From positions 1 to 42,959 of the forward strand of contig WFPK01000095.1 in assembly GCA_015487555.1 (NCBI GenBank): 42,959 bases of DNA. Reading direction: 5' to 3'. The translations under genes and the position numbers were made by a program. The notes below the pieces were generated by a model. That model was not told the DNA's origin. It saw only the letters and a list, made by a program, of their open reading frames with translations, and searched no databases. The stretch is from Phycisphaerales bacterium (GTDB lineage: Bacteria; Planctomycetota; Phycisphaerae; Phycisphaerales; UBA1924). How positions within the stretch are numbered: position 1 is the first letter of the stretch; each line of letters begins with the position of its first letter. Of the stretch, positions 1-7,823 are shown piece by piece.

Positions 1-97
1 CATATCATGGTCTGCGGAGAACATTTTGGAACTCCCTCCGAGGTAAGAAAAACGCCCTATTTGGAACTCATCTGGAACTCACCCCCAATTTTCCACG

Positions 98-130
98 AAA
101 AAACCGCGTTCTTTCAACAAGAACGCGGTT
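98..130 (-). terminator. Intrinsic terminator after tRNA-Ser
   Basis: A perfect 12-bp inverted repeat (AACCGCGTTCTT at 102-113 and its complement at 119-130) encloses a 5-nt loop. Read on the minus strand it is followed by a run of six T residues. It begins 4 bases after the 3' end of the tRNA gene, so it very probably ends that transcript. The remaining bases 1-97 show no gene, only short GGAACTC direct repeats. Confidence 0.9.
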
Positions 131-133
131 CAA

Positions 134-220
134 CGGAGCAGGGGGGATTCGAACCCCCGATGACCCGAAGGCCATACTGGATTTCGAATCCAGCGCATTC
201 AACCGCTCTGCCACCGCTCC
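134..220 (-). tRNA. tRNA-Ser (anticodon CGA)
   Basis: The minus strand folds into a type II tRNA. The acceptor stem GGAGCGG pairs with CTGCTCC, the anticodon stem CTGGA/TCCAG encloses the loop TTCGAAA, and the T arm contains GGTTCGAATCC. The anticodon CGA reads UCG serine codons. A long variable arm (about TATGGCCTTCGGGTCATC) is typical of tRNA-Ser, and the discriminator base is G at position 134. CCA is not encoded, so it must be added after transcription. Confidence 0.97.
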
Positions 221-233
221 AGGTGGGGGTATG

Positions 234-261
234 AGTATAGCCTGAATCTGCCCAAAGTCAT
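234..261 (-). promoter_or_regulatory. Probable promoter of tRNA-Ser
   Basis: On the minus strand a near-consensus -10 box TATACT (234-239) lies 13 bases upstream of the tRNA 5' end. A weak -35-like ATGACT (256-261) precedes it with a 16-bp spacer. The position is right for a stable-RNA promoter. The -10 is convincing, the -35 is not. Confidence 0.45.
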
Positions 262-305
262 CTGCCATTGTGACCAGAACCCAAGCGGATATCCGAAAAT
301 GGGGT

Positions 306-1937
306 ATGGCGATTGTTCTTGCCCAGCCTGTGCCTACGCCATCGCCCAACTCGGGATTCACCGGGGCGGACTGGGTTGTTCTTGTGGGTTACTTTCTTAC
401 GCTTGCTGTCACGGGGTATTTTTTTGCTCGCAAGGGTCCGAGGACCACTGAGGACTATTTTCTTGGCGGCCGACGGATGCCCCCCTGGGCGGTTGCCATT
501 TCGATCGTGGCGACTTCGCTCTCGGCTGTTACTTTTATCAGCGTTCCCGAGAGCGCCTACCTCGGTGATCTGACTTACCTGGCGACCAACATCGGGATGA
601 TTCTCGCAGCGATTGTCATCGCCTTTGTTTTTCTCCCCGCCTTTTATCAATCGCGCAGCGCGTCGATCTATGAGCTGCTCGAAACCCGGTTTGGGTCCTC
701 GTCGCGCAAGGCAGCGAGCATTACTTTTATGATCGGGCGGGTGCTCGCATCGGGCGCTCGCATCTATGCGGGGGCGATTCCCGCGTCGATCCTGATCTTT
801 GGGCTCGATAAAGGAACCGACCCATCGAATCTCATCATCGCCATCACCATCCTCACGATCGTCGGCATTCTCTACACGCTCGCAGGGGGGATCAGCTCGG
901 TGATCTGGTCGGATGTTCTCCAGTTTGGGATTTTGATCGGGGCTGCCCTTGTTGCGATCGTGCTCATTGTCCACTCGATCAATGTGCCGTTCTCTGAGGT
1001 GATTCATCAGCTTCGGACTGGAGGTGTGGATGGGGGGTCGAAGCTCACACTCTTTGATCTCTCGCTTGATCCGCGCCAGAGTTTCTCCCTCCCGGCGGTC
1101 ATCATCGGATTCACACTCTTGGGGATCGGTTCGTATGGCACGGATCAGGACCTCGCCCAGCGGATGCTTACCTGTAAGTCCGCCAAGGCTGGCGCTCGGT
1201 CGATCATCGCTGGCATCCTGCTGGCCATCCCCACTGTTGCGATTTTCCTGCTCGTTGGCCTGTTGCTTTGGATCGTTTATCAGCGTCCCGAGCTTACAAG
1301 CCTGGGGGCCGATGCGCCTACAGGTGATACAGTCAAGGTTTTTTTGCACTATATCATGACGCAGATTCCGCCGGGCGTGCGGGGATTGATGATGGCGGGA
1401 TTGTTTGCAGCTGGTTTGTCGAGTCTCAATAGCGCAATCAATGCGATGGGGGCAGCATTCATTGCAGATCTGTATCGCCCGGTCGTCATCGCAAGGAATA
1501 AGGATGTCCATGAACAGCATTTCGTATTTGTGGGACGATTGGCGGTTGTTGGATGGGGGATTATCCTTGGGCTCTTTGCGATTGTCTGCATCTTCTGGAA
1601 ATCGAGCAACAACGAAACACTCATCAACTTTGCGCTGGGCGTCATGGGCATCGCCTACGCGGGGTTGATTGGTGTGTTTTTTACTGCCCTCTTTACCAGG
1701 CGTGGTTCAACGCGTTCGGTGATCGCTGCGCTCATCGCGGGGTTTGTGTGGATGATCGCGACGCAGGGTTTTGTCTATGCACGGTTTGATTTTCTGCATA
1801 GCGCTCAGATCGAGTACTTCTACTCGATTCATTTTACCTGGAAACTCACGATCGGTGTGCTGCTCACCACCGGCATCTGCATGCTTGGCAATCGTCCAGA
1901 TCAGGAGACAAAGCGTGCTGCGCCTCGGGCAGCGTGA
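306..1937 (+). CDS. Sodium:solute symporter (SSS family)
   Basis: This inner-membrane cotransporter of about 543 residues probably brings a sugar or related solute into the cell with sodium. It has the SSS/SGLT pattern: a first helix after a short periplasmic N-terminus (GADWVVLVGYFLTLAV), then the family-typical TTEDYFLGGRRMP, IVATSLSAVTFIS and the long run of hydrophobic helices with LAGGISSVIWSDVLQ and GLSSLNSAINAMG. The family usually has 13 or 14 helices and the hydrophobic segments here fit that. I chose ATG 306. An in-frame GTG at 270 would add 12 residues, and neither start has a clear ribosome binding site. The substrate cannot be read from sequence. The adjacent ROK kinase and alpha-glucan enzymes suggest glucose or a similar hexose. 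The 3' end overlaps the convergent ROK gene by 37 bp. Confidence 0.9.
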   Translation: MAIVLAQPVPTPSPNSGFTGADWVVLVGYFLTLAVTGYFFARKGPRTTEDYFLGGRRMPPWAVAISIVATSLSAVTFISVPESAYLGDLTYLATNIGMILAAIVIAFVFLPAFYQSRSASIYELLETRFGSSSRKAASITFMIGRVLASGARIYAGAIPASILIFGLDKGTDPSNLIIAITILTIVGILYTLAGGISSVIWSDVLQFGILIGAALVAIVLIVHSINVPFSEVIHQLRTGGVDGGSKLTLFDLSLDPRQSFSLPAVIIGFTLLGIGSYGTDQDLAQRMLTCKSAKAGARSIIAGILLAIPTVAIFLLVGLLLWIVYQRPELTSLGADAPTGDTVKVFLHYIMTQIPPGVRGLMMAGLFAAGLSSLNSAINAMGAAFIADLYRPVVIARNKDVHEQHFVFVGRLAVVGWGIILGLFAIVCIFWKSSNNETLINFALGVMGIAYAGLIGVFFTALFTRRGSTRSVIAALIAGFVWMIATQGFVYARFDFLHSAQIEYFYSIHFTWKLTIGVLLTTGICMLGNRPDQETKRAAPRAA

Positions 1938-2764
1938 TATGCCGAGTCCGCGCACATCAGCTGCCAGTGTGGGTTGGCCATGCTTGTCAATCCATCGCAG
2001 ACAAGTGTTTGAATCTTGTTTTGAAGTGGTTTGAGGGCGATCCCGATGCCGCCCATCAGGACGATCTGTTTGGGCACATAGATCGCATGGACAACCCGGA
2101 TCATGCGCACAATCGCAGCCATCGTCGGGTCGTCCATCGGCAGGGTACGAATTTTTTCGGGCAGTTGGGTCGATTGGACAGCTGGAAACTTTGCCTCGAT
2201 CGCCCGTGCACCGATGTAGGATTCGAGTGTGTTCTTTGCTCCATCGGGCGCCAAGGCGTCATGCTCGCCGAGCTGGCCTATGTCGATCATTCCCAGATGC
2301 CCGATCCCTCGGCTCCCAATCCCGATGGCTTCTCCATCATCGAATACCGCCAACCCGACGCCGGTGCCGATGGCGATGACGGCGGTTCGATCGCAGCACT
2401 TGTGCGCACGGATGAAGTCTTCCCCGGCCGCCTGCACATCGCTGAGCACGGCGTATGTTTCGGGTGCAAACCCGAACACCTGCGCGAGGAGCGCATCGAA
2501 TCGCCAGGCATCGAGACAGGGCAGGTTCACAGCCCGCTCGATCGAGTACCCGTCACTTGCTCGCTTTCCCGGGAGGCAGAGCCCGATGGGTGTGCTTGGC
2601 CCGATGAGGGGTGGTAGGCGCAGGATGGCTTTGCGGATTGCGTCGATCAAAACTTCGCGCGATGGATCGGCGTAGTCGCTGCTGCGTGCGGTGTGGGTTT
2701 GTTTGTCGGCGAGCAGGCAGACTTTGACGCTTGAACCTCCGATGTCGATTCCGAGCGAAAGCAT
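1901..2764 (-). CDS. ROK-family sugar kinase (glucokinase-like)
   Basis: This 287-residue cytoplasmic protein of the ROK family probably phosphorylates a hexose with ATP. The N-terminal phosphate loop LGIDIGGSSVK (4-14) is clear. VLSDVQAAGE carries the likely catalytic Asp109 in the place of the usual NDANAAALGE. AIGTGVGLA (131-139) and RGIGHLG (152-158) match the second ATP/sugar-binding block. The CxCGxxGC zinc motif seen in many ROK repressors and kinases is absent, and there is no DNA-binding N-terminus, so a kinase fits better than a repressor. Its start lies one base after the stop codon of the GHL10 gene, which implies translational coupling. The substrate may be glucose from alpha-glucan breakdown or an amino sugar released by the GHL10 enzyme. 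Confidence 0.87.
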   Translation of the reverse strand: MLSLGIDIGGSSVKVCLLADKQTHTARSSDYADPSREVLIDAIRKAILRLPPLIGPSTPIGLCLPGKRASDGYSIERAVNLPCLDAWRFDALLAQVFGFAPETYAVLSDVQAAGEDFIRAHKCCDRTAVIAIGTGVGLAVFDDGEAIGIGSRGIGHLGMIDIGQLGEHDALAPDGAKNTLESYIGARAIEAKFPAVQSTQLPEKIRTLPMDDPTMAAIVRMIRVVHAIYVPKQIVLMGGIGIALKPLQNKIQTLVCDGLTSMANPHWQLMCADSAYHAARGAARFVS

Positions 2765-2765
2765 C

Positions 2766-4025
2766 TTACCCGCCGATCCGGTCGATGAACTGGGTCAGCG
2801 CATCACGCTGCATCGCCCGCAGGCGCATCGCATCGGGAGCTTTGTCTTGATCTGGATTCGAGGACTCGAAGATCGAGGAATACGCAAAGAGCACGAATCG
2901 TCGCGGATGCCCGAGTGTTACCTGCGACAAGGTCTGCCCAGCCGAATCGTGCTTGTAGACCCCGATCCCGGCGAGGACGCGCTTGCGATCGACCGCGTTA
3001 TACCAGGCTTGGAGATCATCCTCGAACTGGGTGTCCTTGTTGGTGTAGATCATGGGCATGATCTCGTCGATGATCCCTTCGTTGACCCAGCGGGTTGCGT
3101 CTTGGAGATATTGATCTTTGGCCAGGTCTGGGCGGCGCCAGACGGCTGCGGAGTAGCGGATGTTGGGATGCCCTTTGAGTGATTCTTCTCCGATGCGTTT
3201 GACGAGGGTGGTGATTCGGCTGCGGATCCATGCACGATATTTGGTTCGGTTGAGGTGCCCGGGTGTGGCCCGATCGCCGACCATCCGGGCATAGAGCGAG
3301 AGGCTTTGGGCATCGCCGGGGTAGAGTTTTTCTTTGGCGAGTTCATCGGTGAGGAATCGGATGTAGTCGAGGTGGACGCCGTCGATATTGTATCGGGTGG
3401 CGAGATCGCGCACGATGGCGACAATGTGGTCCTGGACGGCATCGAGCACCGGATTGACGACGACATACCCGGTGCCCAGAGGCTGGGGCTGACCGGTCTC
3501 GTCGGTGAGTCTCCATTGGGGATGTGTATAGAAGGGGTGTGCCTGGTCGATCGGTGGGGTCTTGCCTCTCCAGAGTGGCATCACATTGATCCAGGCGTGC
3601 AAGCGTATGCCCTGGGCGTGTGCCTCGTTGATCGCCAATTGCAGAGGATCGAATCCTGGATCGAGCGAGCGGGTTCGATGCTGCTGATTTTTTTTCTGCT
3701 CGCCTCGGGGGCGGGTGAGCTCTTCGCCCCAGGGCTCGTTGTTTGATCGGTAGTAGGCGTCGCCCTGCCCGCGCACCTGCCAGTAGAGGTCCGTGATGCC
3801 CATGGCCGCGGCGTTGTGGATGATCTGGCGGATGTCGTCCTGTTTTTGGTAGTCCCATCGCGTCACCCAGAGCCCGAAGGCGCTCTGGGTCAATGTTGCA
3901 TCCTCGATCCGATCAGCGCGGGGCTGATTTCGTTCAATCACACACCCAGACACGGCGATCATGCCCAATGCAGCGATGAGTGCTGCTGTGCGCACAAATA
4001 GGGACATACTCTGAGACATTTGCAT
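2766..4025 (-). CDS. GHL10-family glycoside hydrolase-like lipoprotein (DigH/YngK-like)
   Basis: This is a predicted 419-residue lipoprotein. An N-terminal hydrophobic segment ends in the lipobox VSGC (Cys28). The body matches the glycosyl-hydrolase-like GHL10 family (pfam02638): FGLWVTRWDYQ, YWQVRGQGDAYYRS with EPWG, HAWINVMP, and NIDGVHLDYIRF with Asp215 and Asp220 as likely active-site acids. The E. coli member DigH cleaves peptidoglycan glycan strands lacking stem peptides. Whether this homologue acts on peptidoglycan or another glycan is open. I placed the start at ATG 4025 because GGAGG lies 6 bases upstream. An ORF from 4109 would bury the signal sequence. It is the middle gene of a likely esterase-GHL10-ROK operon. 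Confidence 0.87.
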   Translation of the reverse strand: MQMSQSMSLFVRTAALIAALGMIAVSGCVIERNQPRADRIEDATLTQSAFGLWVTRWDYQKQDDIRQIIHNAAAMGITDLYWQVRGQGDAYYRSNNEPWGEELTRPRGEQKKNQQHRTRSLDPGFDPLQLAINEAHAQGIRLHAWINVMPLWRGKTPPIDQAHPFYTHPQWRLTDETGQPQPLGTGYVVVNPVLDAVQDHIVAIVRDLATRYNIDGVHLDYIRFLTDELAKEKLYPGDAQSLSLYARMVGDRATPGHLNRTKYRAWIRSRITTLVKRIGEESLKGHPNIRYSAAVWRRPDLAKDQYLQDATRWVNEGIIDEIMPMIYTNKDTQFEDDLQAWYNAVDRKRVLAGIGVYKHDSAGQTLSQVTLGHPRRFVLFAYSSIFESSNPDQDKAPDAMRLRAMQRDALTQFIDRIGG

Positions 4026-4105
4026 ACTCAACCTCCGGTGATGGTCTGGGTATACATCGGCCTGATTGTCTGGTCTTGGTGCAAAGTTGCCCGATGAAAA
4101 TTGGA

Positions 4106-5401
4106 TCACTTGGCATAGAGGAAGAGCAGTGCTTGTTCGAAGCGTTTGTTCCAGGCGATTTCGTTGTGATTGGCTTCTGGGTCAATGAGCAACATGCGTT
4201 GGTCTGCATCGAGCCCCGAAGCGCCGAGCCCAAGATCGATTACCTGGGCCCATTGGATGTATTTTTTGTTGAGTTCGTCGTCTGCGGGATCATTGCCGAC
4301 CTCTTGGCCGCCCATTCCGATGAACACTTTGTCGGGCCAGCGCTTGACCGAAGAGAGGTAGGTCATCGTCGCGTGCCCCTCGTCATCCATCATGGGGAGG
4401 CTCTCGATGATGGCGTTGGCGAAGCGGTCTGCGTGGGCGGTTGATGCGTAGAGGGCGATGGCTCCGCCGAGTGAAGCGCCGCCGATGGATGTCGATGCCC
4501 GGTCTGTCTTGACACGGAATGCCCGTTCGACACGAGGCATAATTTCACGGCGGACCCATTGCATGGTCGCCTCGGCGTCGGGCTTGACGCCTTTGTATGA
4601 GCCGAAGGGGAGGTACTCGCTCAGGCGATACTCGCCTGCGTGTGGGATGCCCACGATAATCATCGGCTCGACCTTGCCGGATTCGACGAGCTTGGTTGCG
4701 GTTTCGTCGGCTCCCCACTCGCCGGGGACGCCTGGGAGTTGTTCAAAGATGTTTTGCCCATCGAACATGTAGAGCACTGGGTAGGTTTTGTTTGCGTTCT
4801 CTGGGTCGTTGTATCCCGGTGGGGTCCAGATTTGGAGATCGCGGGTCATGGCCTGTGCCCCACCTGCGCCGCCTCGGACTTCGAGCCTTGAGACATCGCC
4901 TGTGACGATCAGTTTGTGATAGAACCCCGAAGCGCGGACCTGCTCAGCGAGCGAGACGGGTTCGCGGAAGTCGATGACGGTGAGTTCGATGATCGGCTTT
5001 TCGTTTTCTTTGAGCTTTGAGACATCGACCAGCGGGAGGGATCGGTTGGGGATGGCGTTGCCGTCGGCGTCAAGTTCTTCGCGATCCCATCCGCCGAGTG
5101 TGAATTTGAACTGCATCCCTACGCCTTTGAGGTCTTTGTCGATCACGATCTGCCACCGCAGGTCTGATCGCCCTGAGAGCATCCAATCTGGGTCGGTCGG
5201 GTTCCAGCCGTTGGTGCTCCCTGCCAGATACATCGGGTTGTCTTTGTCGGCTTTTCCTGAGGAATCGGTGACGACAATCACAAAGCCCTGAGGCAGTGTT
5301 TCTGGGCGGACCATTTCTGGCTCGGCGAGGGCAGGTGCCTGGAATGTACAGAATGAAATGAAACAGACGAGGGGGGTGAACCAACGCTTCCATGCTTGCA
5401 C
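4106..5401 (-). CDS. Secreted esterase with N-terminal starch-binding-like domain
   Basis: This 431-residue exported protein has a signal peptide (about 1-26, ending ALA). Next comes a beta-sandwich resembling the CBM20/CBM48 starch-binding fold (about 38-145, with MYLAGSTNGWNP and QFKFTLGGWDREE). The C-terminal part is an alpha/beta-hydrolase of the putative esterase (esterase D) family. The nucleophile is Ser310 in GGASLGG, His412 (EANHNEIAW) is the likely catalytic histidine, and an acid probably lies near GMGGQE (363-367). YPVLYMFDGQN is typical of the family. The start codon is GTG at 5401 with AGGAG 7 bases upstream. It probably removes acyl or feruloyl-type esters from a carbohydrate, but the substrate is inferred only from the binding domain and neighbours. 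Confidence 0.86.
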   Translation of the reverse strand: MQAWKRWFTPLVCFISFCTFQAPALAEPEMVRPETLPQGFVIVVTDSSGKADKDNPMYLAGSTNGWNPTDPDWMLSGRSDLRWQIVIDKDLKGVGMQFKFTLGGWDREELDADGNAIPNRSLPLVDVSKLKENEKPIIELTVIDFREPVSLAEQVRASGFYHKLIVTGDVSRLEVRGGAGGAQAMTRDLQIWTPPGYNDPENANKTYPVLYMFDGQNIFEQLPGVPGEWGADETATKLVESGKVEPMIIVGIPHAGEYRLSEYLPFGSYKGVKPDAEATMQWVRREIMPRVERAFRVKTDRASTSIGGASLGGAIALYASTAHADRFANAIIESLPMMDDEGHATMTYLSSVKRWPDKVFIGMGGQEVGNDPADDELNKKYIQWAQVIDLGLGASGLDADQRMLLIDPEANHNEIAWNKRFEQALLFLYAK

Positions 5402-5465
5402 AGTTGATCTCCTAACGAGTGGTCGGTGAGGGTGTGATTCTATCGGACGAGCGAGTGTTTCGCTT

Positions 5466-5499
5466 GAAAAAGGCGTCCGTGCTGTTGAACACGGACGCC
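5466..5499 (-). terminator. Intrinsic terminator after the 671-residue dockerin protein
   Basis: A 10-bp perfect stem (GGCGTCCGTG at 5472-5481, complement at 5490-5499) has an 8-nt loop. On the minus strand it is followed by TTTTTC. It lies about 60 bases past the stop codon of the gene ending at 5562 and before the esterase, so it should separate those two transcription units. Confidence 0.85.
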
Positions 5500-5561
5500 C
5501 GAGTTGTCTTGACTCCGCGGGATGACCTGCTTTGTGTCATGCCCGGGGAGCTGGTTTCAGG

Positions 5562-7577
5562 TTATGGACATCCTTCAGCGAATGCCGAGAGGAACTCTGA
5601 GATATCGAAGAAGTTGAACGCCCCGTCGTTGTTGAAGTCGGCCTGTGGGTCCATGGCGCTAAAGAGCGTGAGGAACTCTGAGATATCGAAGAAGTTGAGC
5701 GCCCCATCGGCGTTGATGTCTGCTGCACAGTCATCGATGATGGTTGGGTTGGTCAGGTTCAGGAACTGGTCTCCTGAGATGGTGTTGAAGTCGAGGTCAT
5801 TGACGCCGTCTTCATCGGCATCCCGTGGTCCGATGTTGTCTGGGCCTGGGATGCCGCCGAGGACCTGGTTGGAGATGTAGTTGAAGGCATCGTTTGCGAT
5901 CCAGCCTGAGACGAGGATGTCTTGAACTCCGTCCCATCCGAGCTCATCGAGATCAATGCGGATTTCGATGCCGGTGTTGACGGCGCTGGCGCCTGATGCG
6001 TCTGTGTCGGTGACACCTGCAACATTGGAGTTGTTGACGGCAATGTTGATGAGGTTGGAGATTGGGTTCATCGGATCAACCGCCGAGAGGCGTGGTCCGT
6101 AGTTGGCGAAGAGGCTTCCGAGTGAGCCATCTTGGATGTCGATTCGTGGGCCATCGAATGGGATGACGGGGAAGAGTGCGACATCGCCTCCGTCGTATGA
6201 GCCGTAGTCGGTGATGACGCCGAAGAATGGGTCGATGTTTGCCCCATTTGTGCGCAGGGTTGCCGCATCGGTAAAGCGGAGGAGGTTGCCCGATCCTCCG
6301 TCGACGCCGTTGTTGATGTTGAGCCAGTAGTCTGGTTCAAATCCGGAATCGAAGGTGATGTTGCTCATGCCGTTGAGGTTGTTGAAGCTGATATCGACAT
6401 TGTTGTCGAGGAGGACATTTTGCCCGCCTGGCTGGGAGTCAAAGAAGAGGACGAACTTGTTGTAGTTGACCTGGATGTTTCCTGCGATGAAGAGGTAGAG
6501 GTTGTTGTTTGGGATGTCGATGAACACGCGGGCGTTGTTGAGCTCTGATCCGTATGCCCATTGTGCATCGGGTGCTGCTGGTGTTGGGTCTGTTGGTGAG
6601 CCGCCGACGCCTTCGATGTTGGAGTTGTTGACTGCCAATGATGCGGAGATGCCTGCATCACCGCCGGTCAGTGTTCCTGCGCCTGCTGCGCCGTATCCGG
6701 CGATTGTTCCGAGGAGATCGACCGCAGCGTTGTTTCCTGTGAAGGCTCCGAAGTATGCTCGTGGGAGGCGGTCAGGATCGACCCACTCCGAATCGACGCT
6801 CAGGACATAGTTTGGAGCGAATCCGGAATCAAAGACCATGCCTGATTGGGCGTCGATGATGTATGCACCGGTGCCAGATCCTGTTCCGAGCGAGCTTGCG
6901 CCGGTTGCGCCATTGTCTGTGTCGATGTAGAGGTCGAGTGCGTTTCCGTTGGCTTCGATGTTTCCTGCGACGAAGATGTAGAGGTCTGTCGCGTCGGCCA
7001 TGATGTAGAGTCCGTCGATTTCGGACCCGCCTCCGCCTTGGTCGGATGCGTCGCCGTTGTCGCCGAAGCCGGTGTAGTTGGTTTGGATGAAGTGTGCTGC
7101 GCCGTAGCCTGCATCGAGTGTTCCGTCGATGACTGGGGTGCCTGAAGCGAAGCTATTGACGGTGACGAACTCGTTTCCTGGGAATCGTGCGTCGGTGTCC
7201 CAGTCTGGCTGTCCGCCGATGTTTCCGGTATCGACGGGGAGTGTTCCGTCATGAAGGATCTGGTTCGAGAGGAAGGTGCGATCGCCCGAGTTGATCCATC
7301 CTGCGATCCGGAATGAGCTTGGATTTCCCAAGGCAGAGAGGGGGATGCGGATTTCGGTGCCTGTGGTGACTGCTTCTGGATTTCCCAGATCGCCACCGAT
7401 CATGTCACCTGCTTGGTTGTCGCCAAAACCTGTTGGAACATTGTTGACCCAGATCAGGTCGGTATAAAACGAACCTTCTGTGCCCGGATCGAATACGCCG
7501 TCGACTGTTGGTTGTGCGATCGCCATTCCTGCGATCGTTGCGATCGCACCTGTGCTGATTGCTCTACGCATCTTCAT
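5562..7577 (-). CDS. Secreted beta-rich protein with C-terminal dockerin-like tag
   Basis: This exported protein of 671 residues has a signal peptide (about 1-21, ending AIAQ). Most of it is Gly/Asn/Asp-rich, beta-type sequence. Two internal copies of a module contain DATDLYIFVAGNIEANGNAL (195-214) and NNLYLFIAGNIQ with FDSGF and VNNSNIEGV. A TGTEIRIPLSALG...GWI..FLSNQIL segment near the N-terminus recurs before the tag. Openings such as VIDGTLDAGYG recall CBM9/DOMON-like carbohydrate-binding modules, but I do not recognise the family with confidence. The last 55 residues (617-671) are a dockerin-like pair of EF-hand loops (DINADGALNFFD and DFNNDGAFNFFD) flanked by Cys and ending GCP. The ATG at 7577 has GGGAG 6 bases upstream. 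It may bind glycan or scaffold enzymes at the surface. Confidence 0.85.
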   Translation of the reverse strand: MKMRRAISTGAIATIAGMAIAQPTVDGVFDPGTEGSFYTDLIWVNNVPTGFGDNQAGDMIGGDLGNPEAVTTGTEIRIPLSALGNPSSFRIAGWINSGDRTFLSNQILHDGTLPVDTGNIGGQPDWDTDARFPGNEFVTVNSFASGTPVIDGTLDAGYGAAHFIQTNYTGFGDNGDASDQGGGGSEIDGLYIMADATDLYIFVAGNIEANGNALDLYIDTDNGATGASSLGTGSGTGAYIIDAQSGMVFDSGFAPNYVLSVDSEWVDPDRLPRAYFGAFTGNNAAVDLLGTIAGYGAAGAGTLTGGDAGISASLAVNNSNIEGVGGSPTDPTPAAPDAQWAYGSELNNARVFIDIPNNNLYLFIAGNIQVNYNKFVLFFDSQPGGQNVLLDNNVDISFNNLNGMSNITFDSGFEPDYWLNINNGVDGGSGNLLRFTDAATLRTNGANIDPFFGVITDYGSYDGGDVALFPVIPFDGPRIDIQDGSLGSLFANYGPRLSAVDPMNPISNLINIAVNNSNVAGVTDTDASGASAVNTGIEIRIDLDELGWDGVQDILVSGWIANDAFNYISNQVLGGIPGPDNIGPRDADEDGVNDLDFNTISGDQFLNLTNPTIIDDCAADINADGALNFFDISEFLTLFSAMDPQADFNNDGAFNFFDISEFLSAFAEGCP

Positions 7578-7604
7578 ATCAATCTCCCTTTGCTTTGCAT
7601 CGTC

Positions 7605-7642
7605 TTTTGGGACGCCATGTTTTGGGACGCCATGACGGCGTC
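7605..7642 (-). repeat. 15-bp tandem duplication and hairpin in the mRNA leader
   Basis: The 15-mer TTTTGGGACGCCATG occurs twice head to tail (7605-7619 and 7620-7634). Its second copy overlaps an inverted repeat GACGCC-atgac-GGCGTC (7626-7642). All of this lies in the presumed untranslated leader of the 671-residue protein, just upstream of the ribosome binding site, so the hairpin could affect mRNA stability or translation. Confidence 0.7.
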
Positions 7643-7707
7643 TGTGGTGGTTGTCTCTCGGGCGTGTACGCCTGTCTCTCATCGCACATTTCCATGCAAC
7701 ACTACAC

Positions 7708-7728
7708 AGAATAGCGAAACCGTTTTCG
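7708..7728 (-). promoter_or_regulatory. Possible promoter with LacI-type operator
   Basis: On the minus strand a -10-like TATTCT (7708-7713) directly follows a near-palindrome CGAAAACGGTTTCG (7715-7728, 12 of 14 positions symmetric, CG centre). That layout resembles operators of LacI-family sugar repressors placed in a promoter spacer. No clear -35 is visible, and no copy of the motif was found upstream of the other enzyme genes, so this is tentative. The rest of the 7578-7823 spacer also holds an A/T hairpin (AAAAAAGTCGCTTTTTT, about 7769-7785). Confidence 0.35.
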
Positions 7729-7823
7729 GAGTGGTAGCCTCTTTCTTCAAGAATTCGGAATATCGGACAAAAAAGCGACTTTTTTCCCAATCAATGGCGG
7801 ATTCTCTACGCACAAGGCACAGG

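Noticed and set aside
258-1520. 420-codon open frame on the minus strand opposite the symporter
   Set aside because: It is antisense to a clear SSS transporter, its product is extremely Arg/Asp/His-rich with no family features, and it has no credible ribosome binding site.
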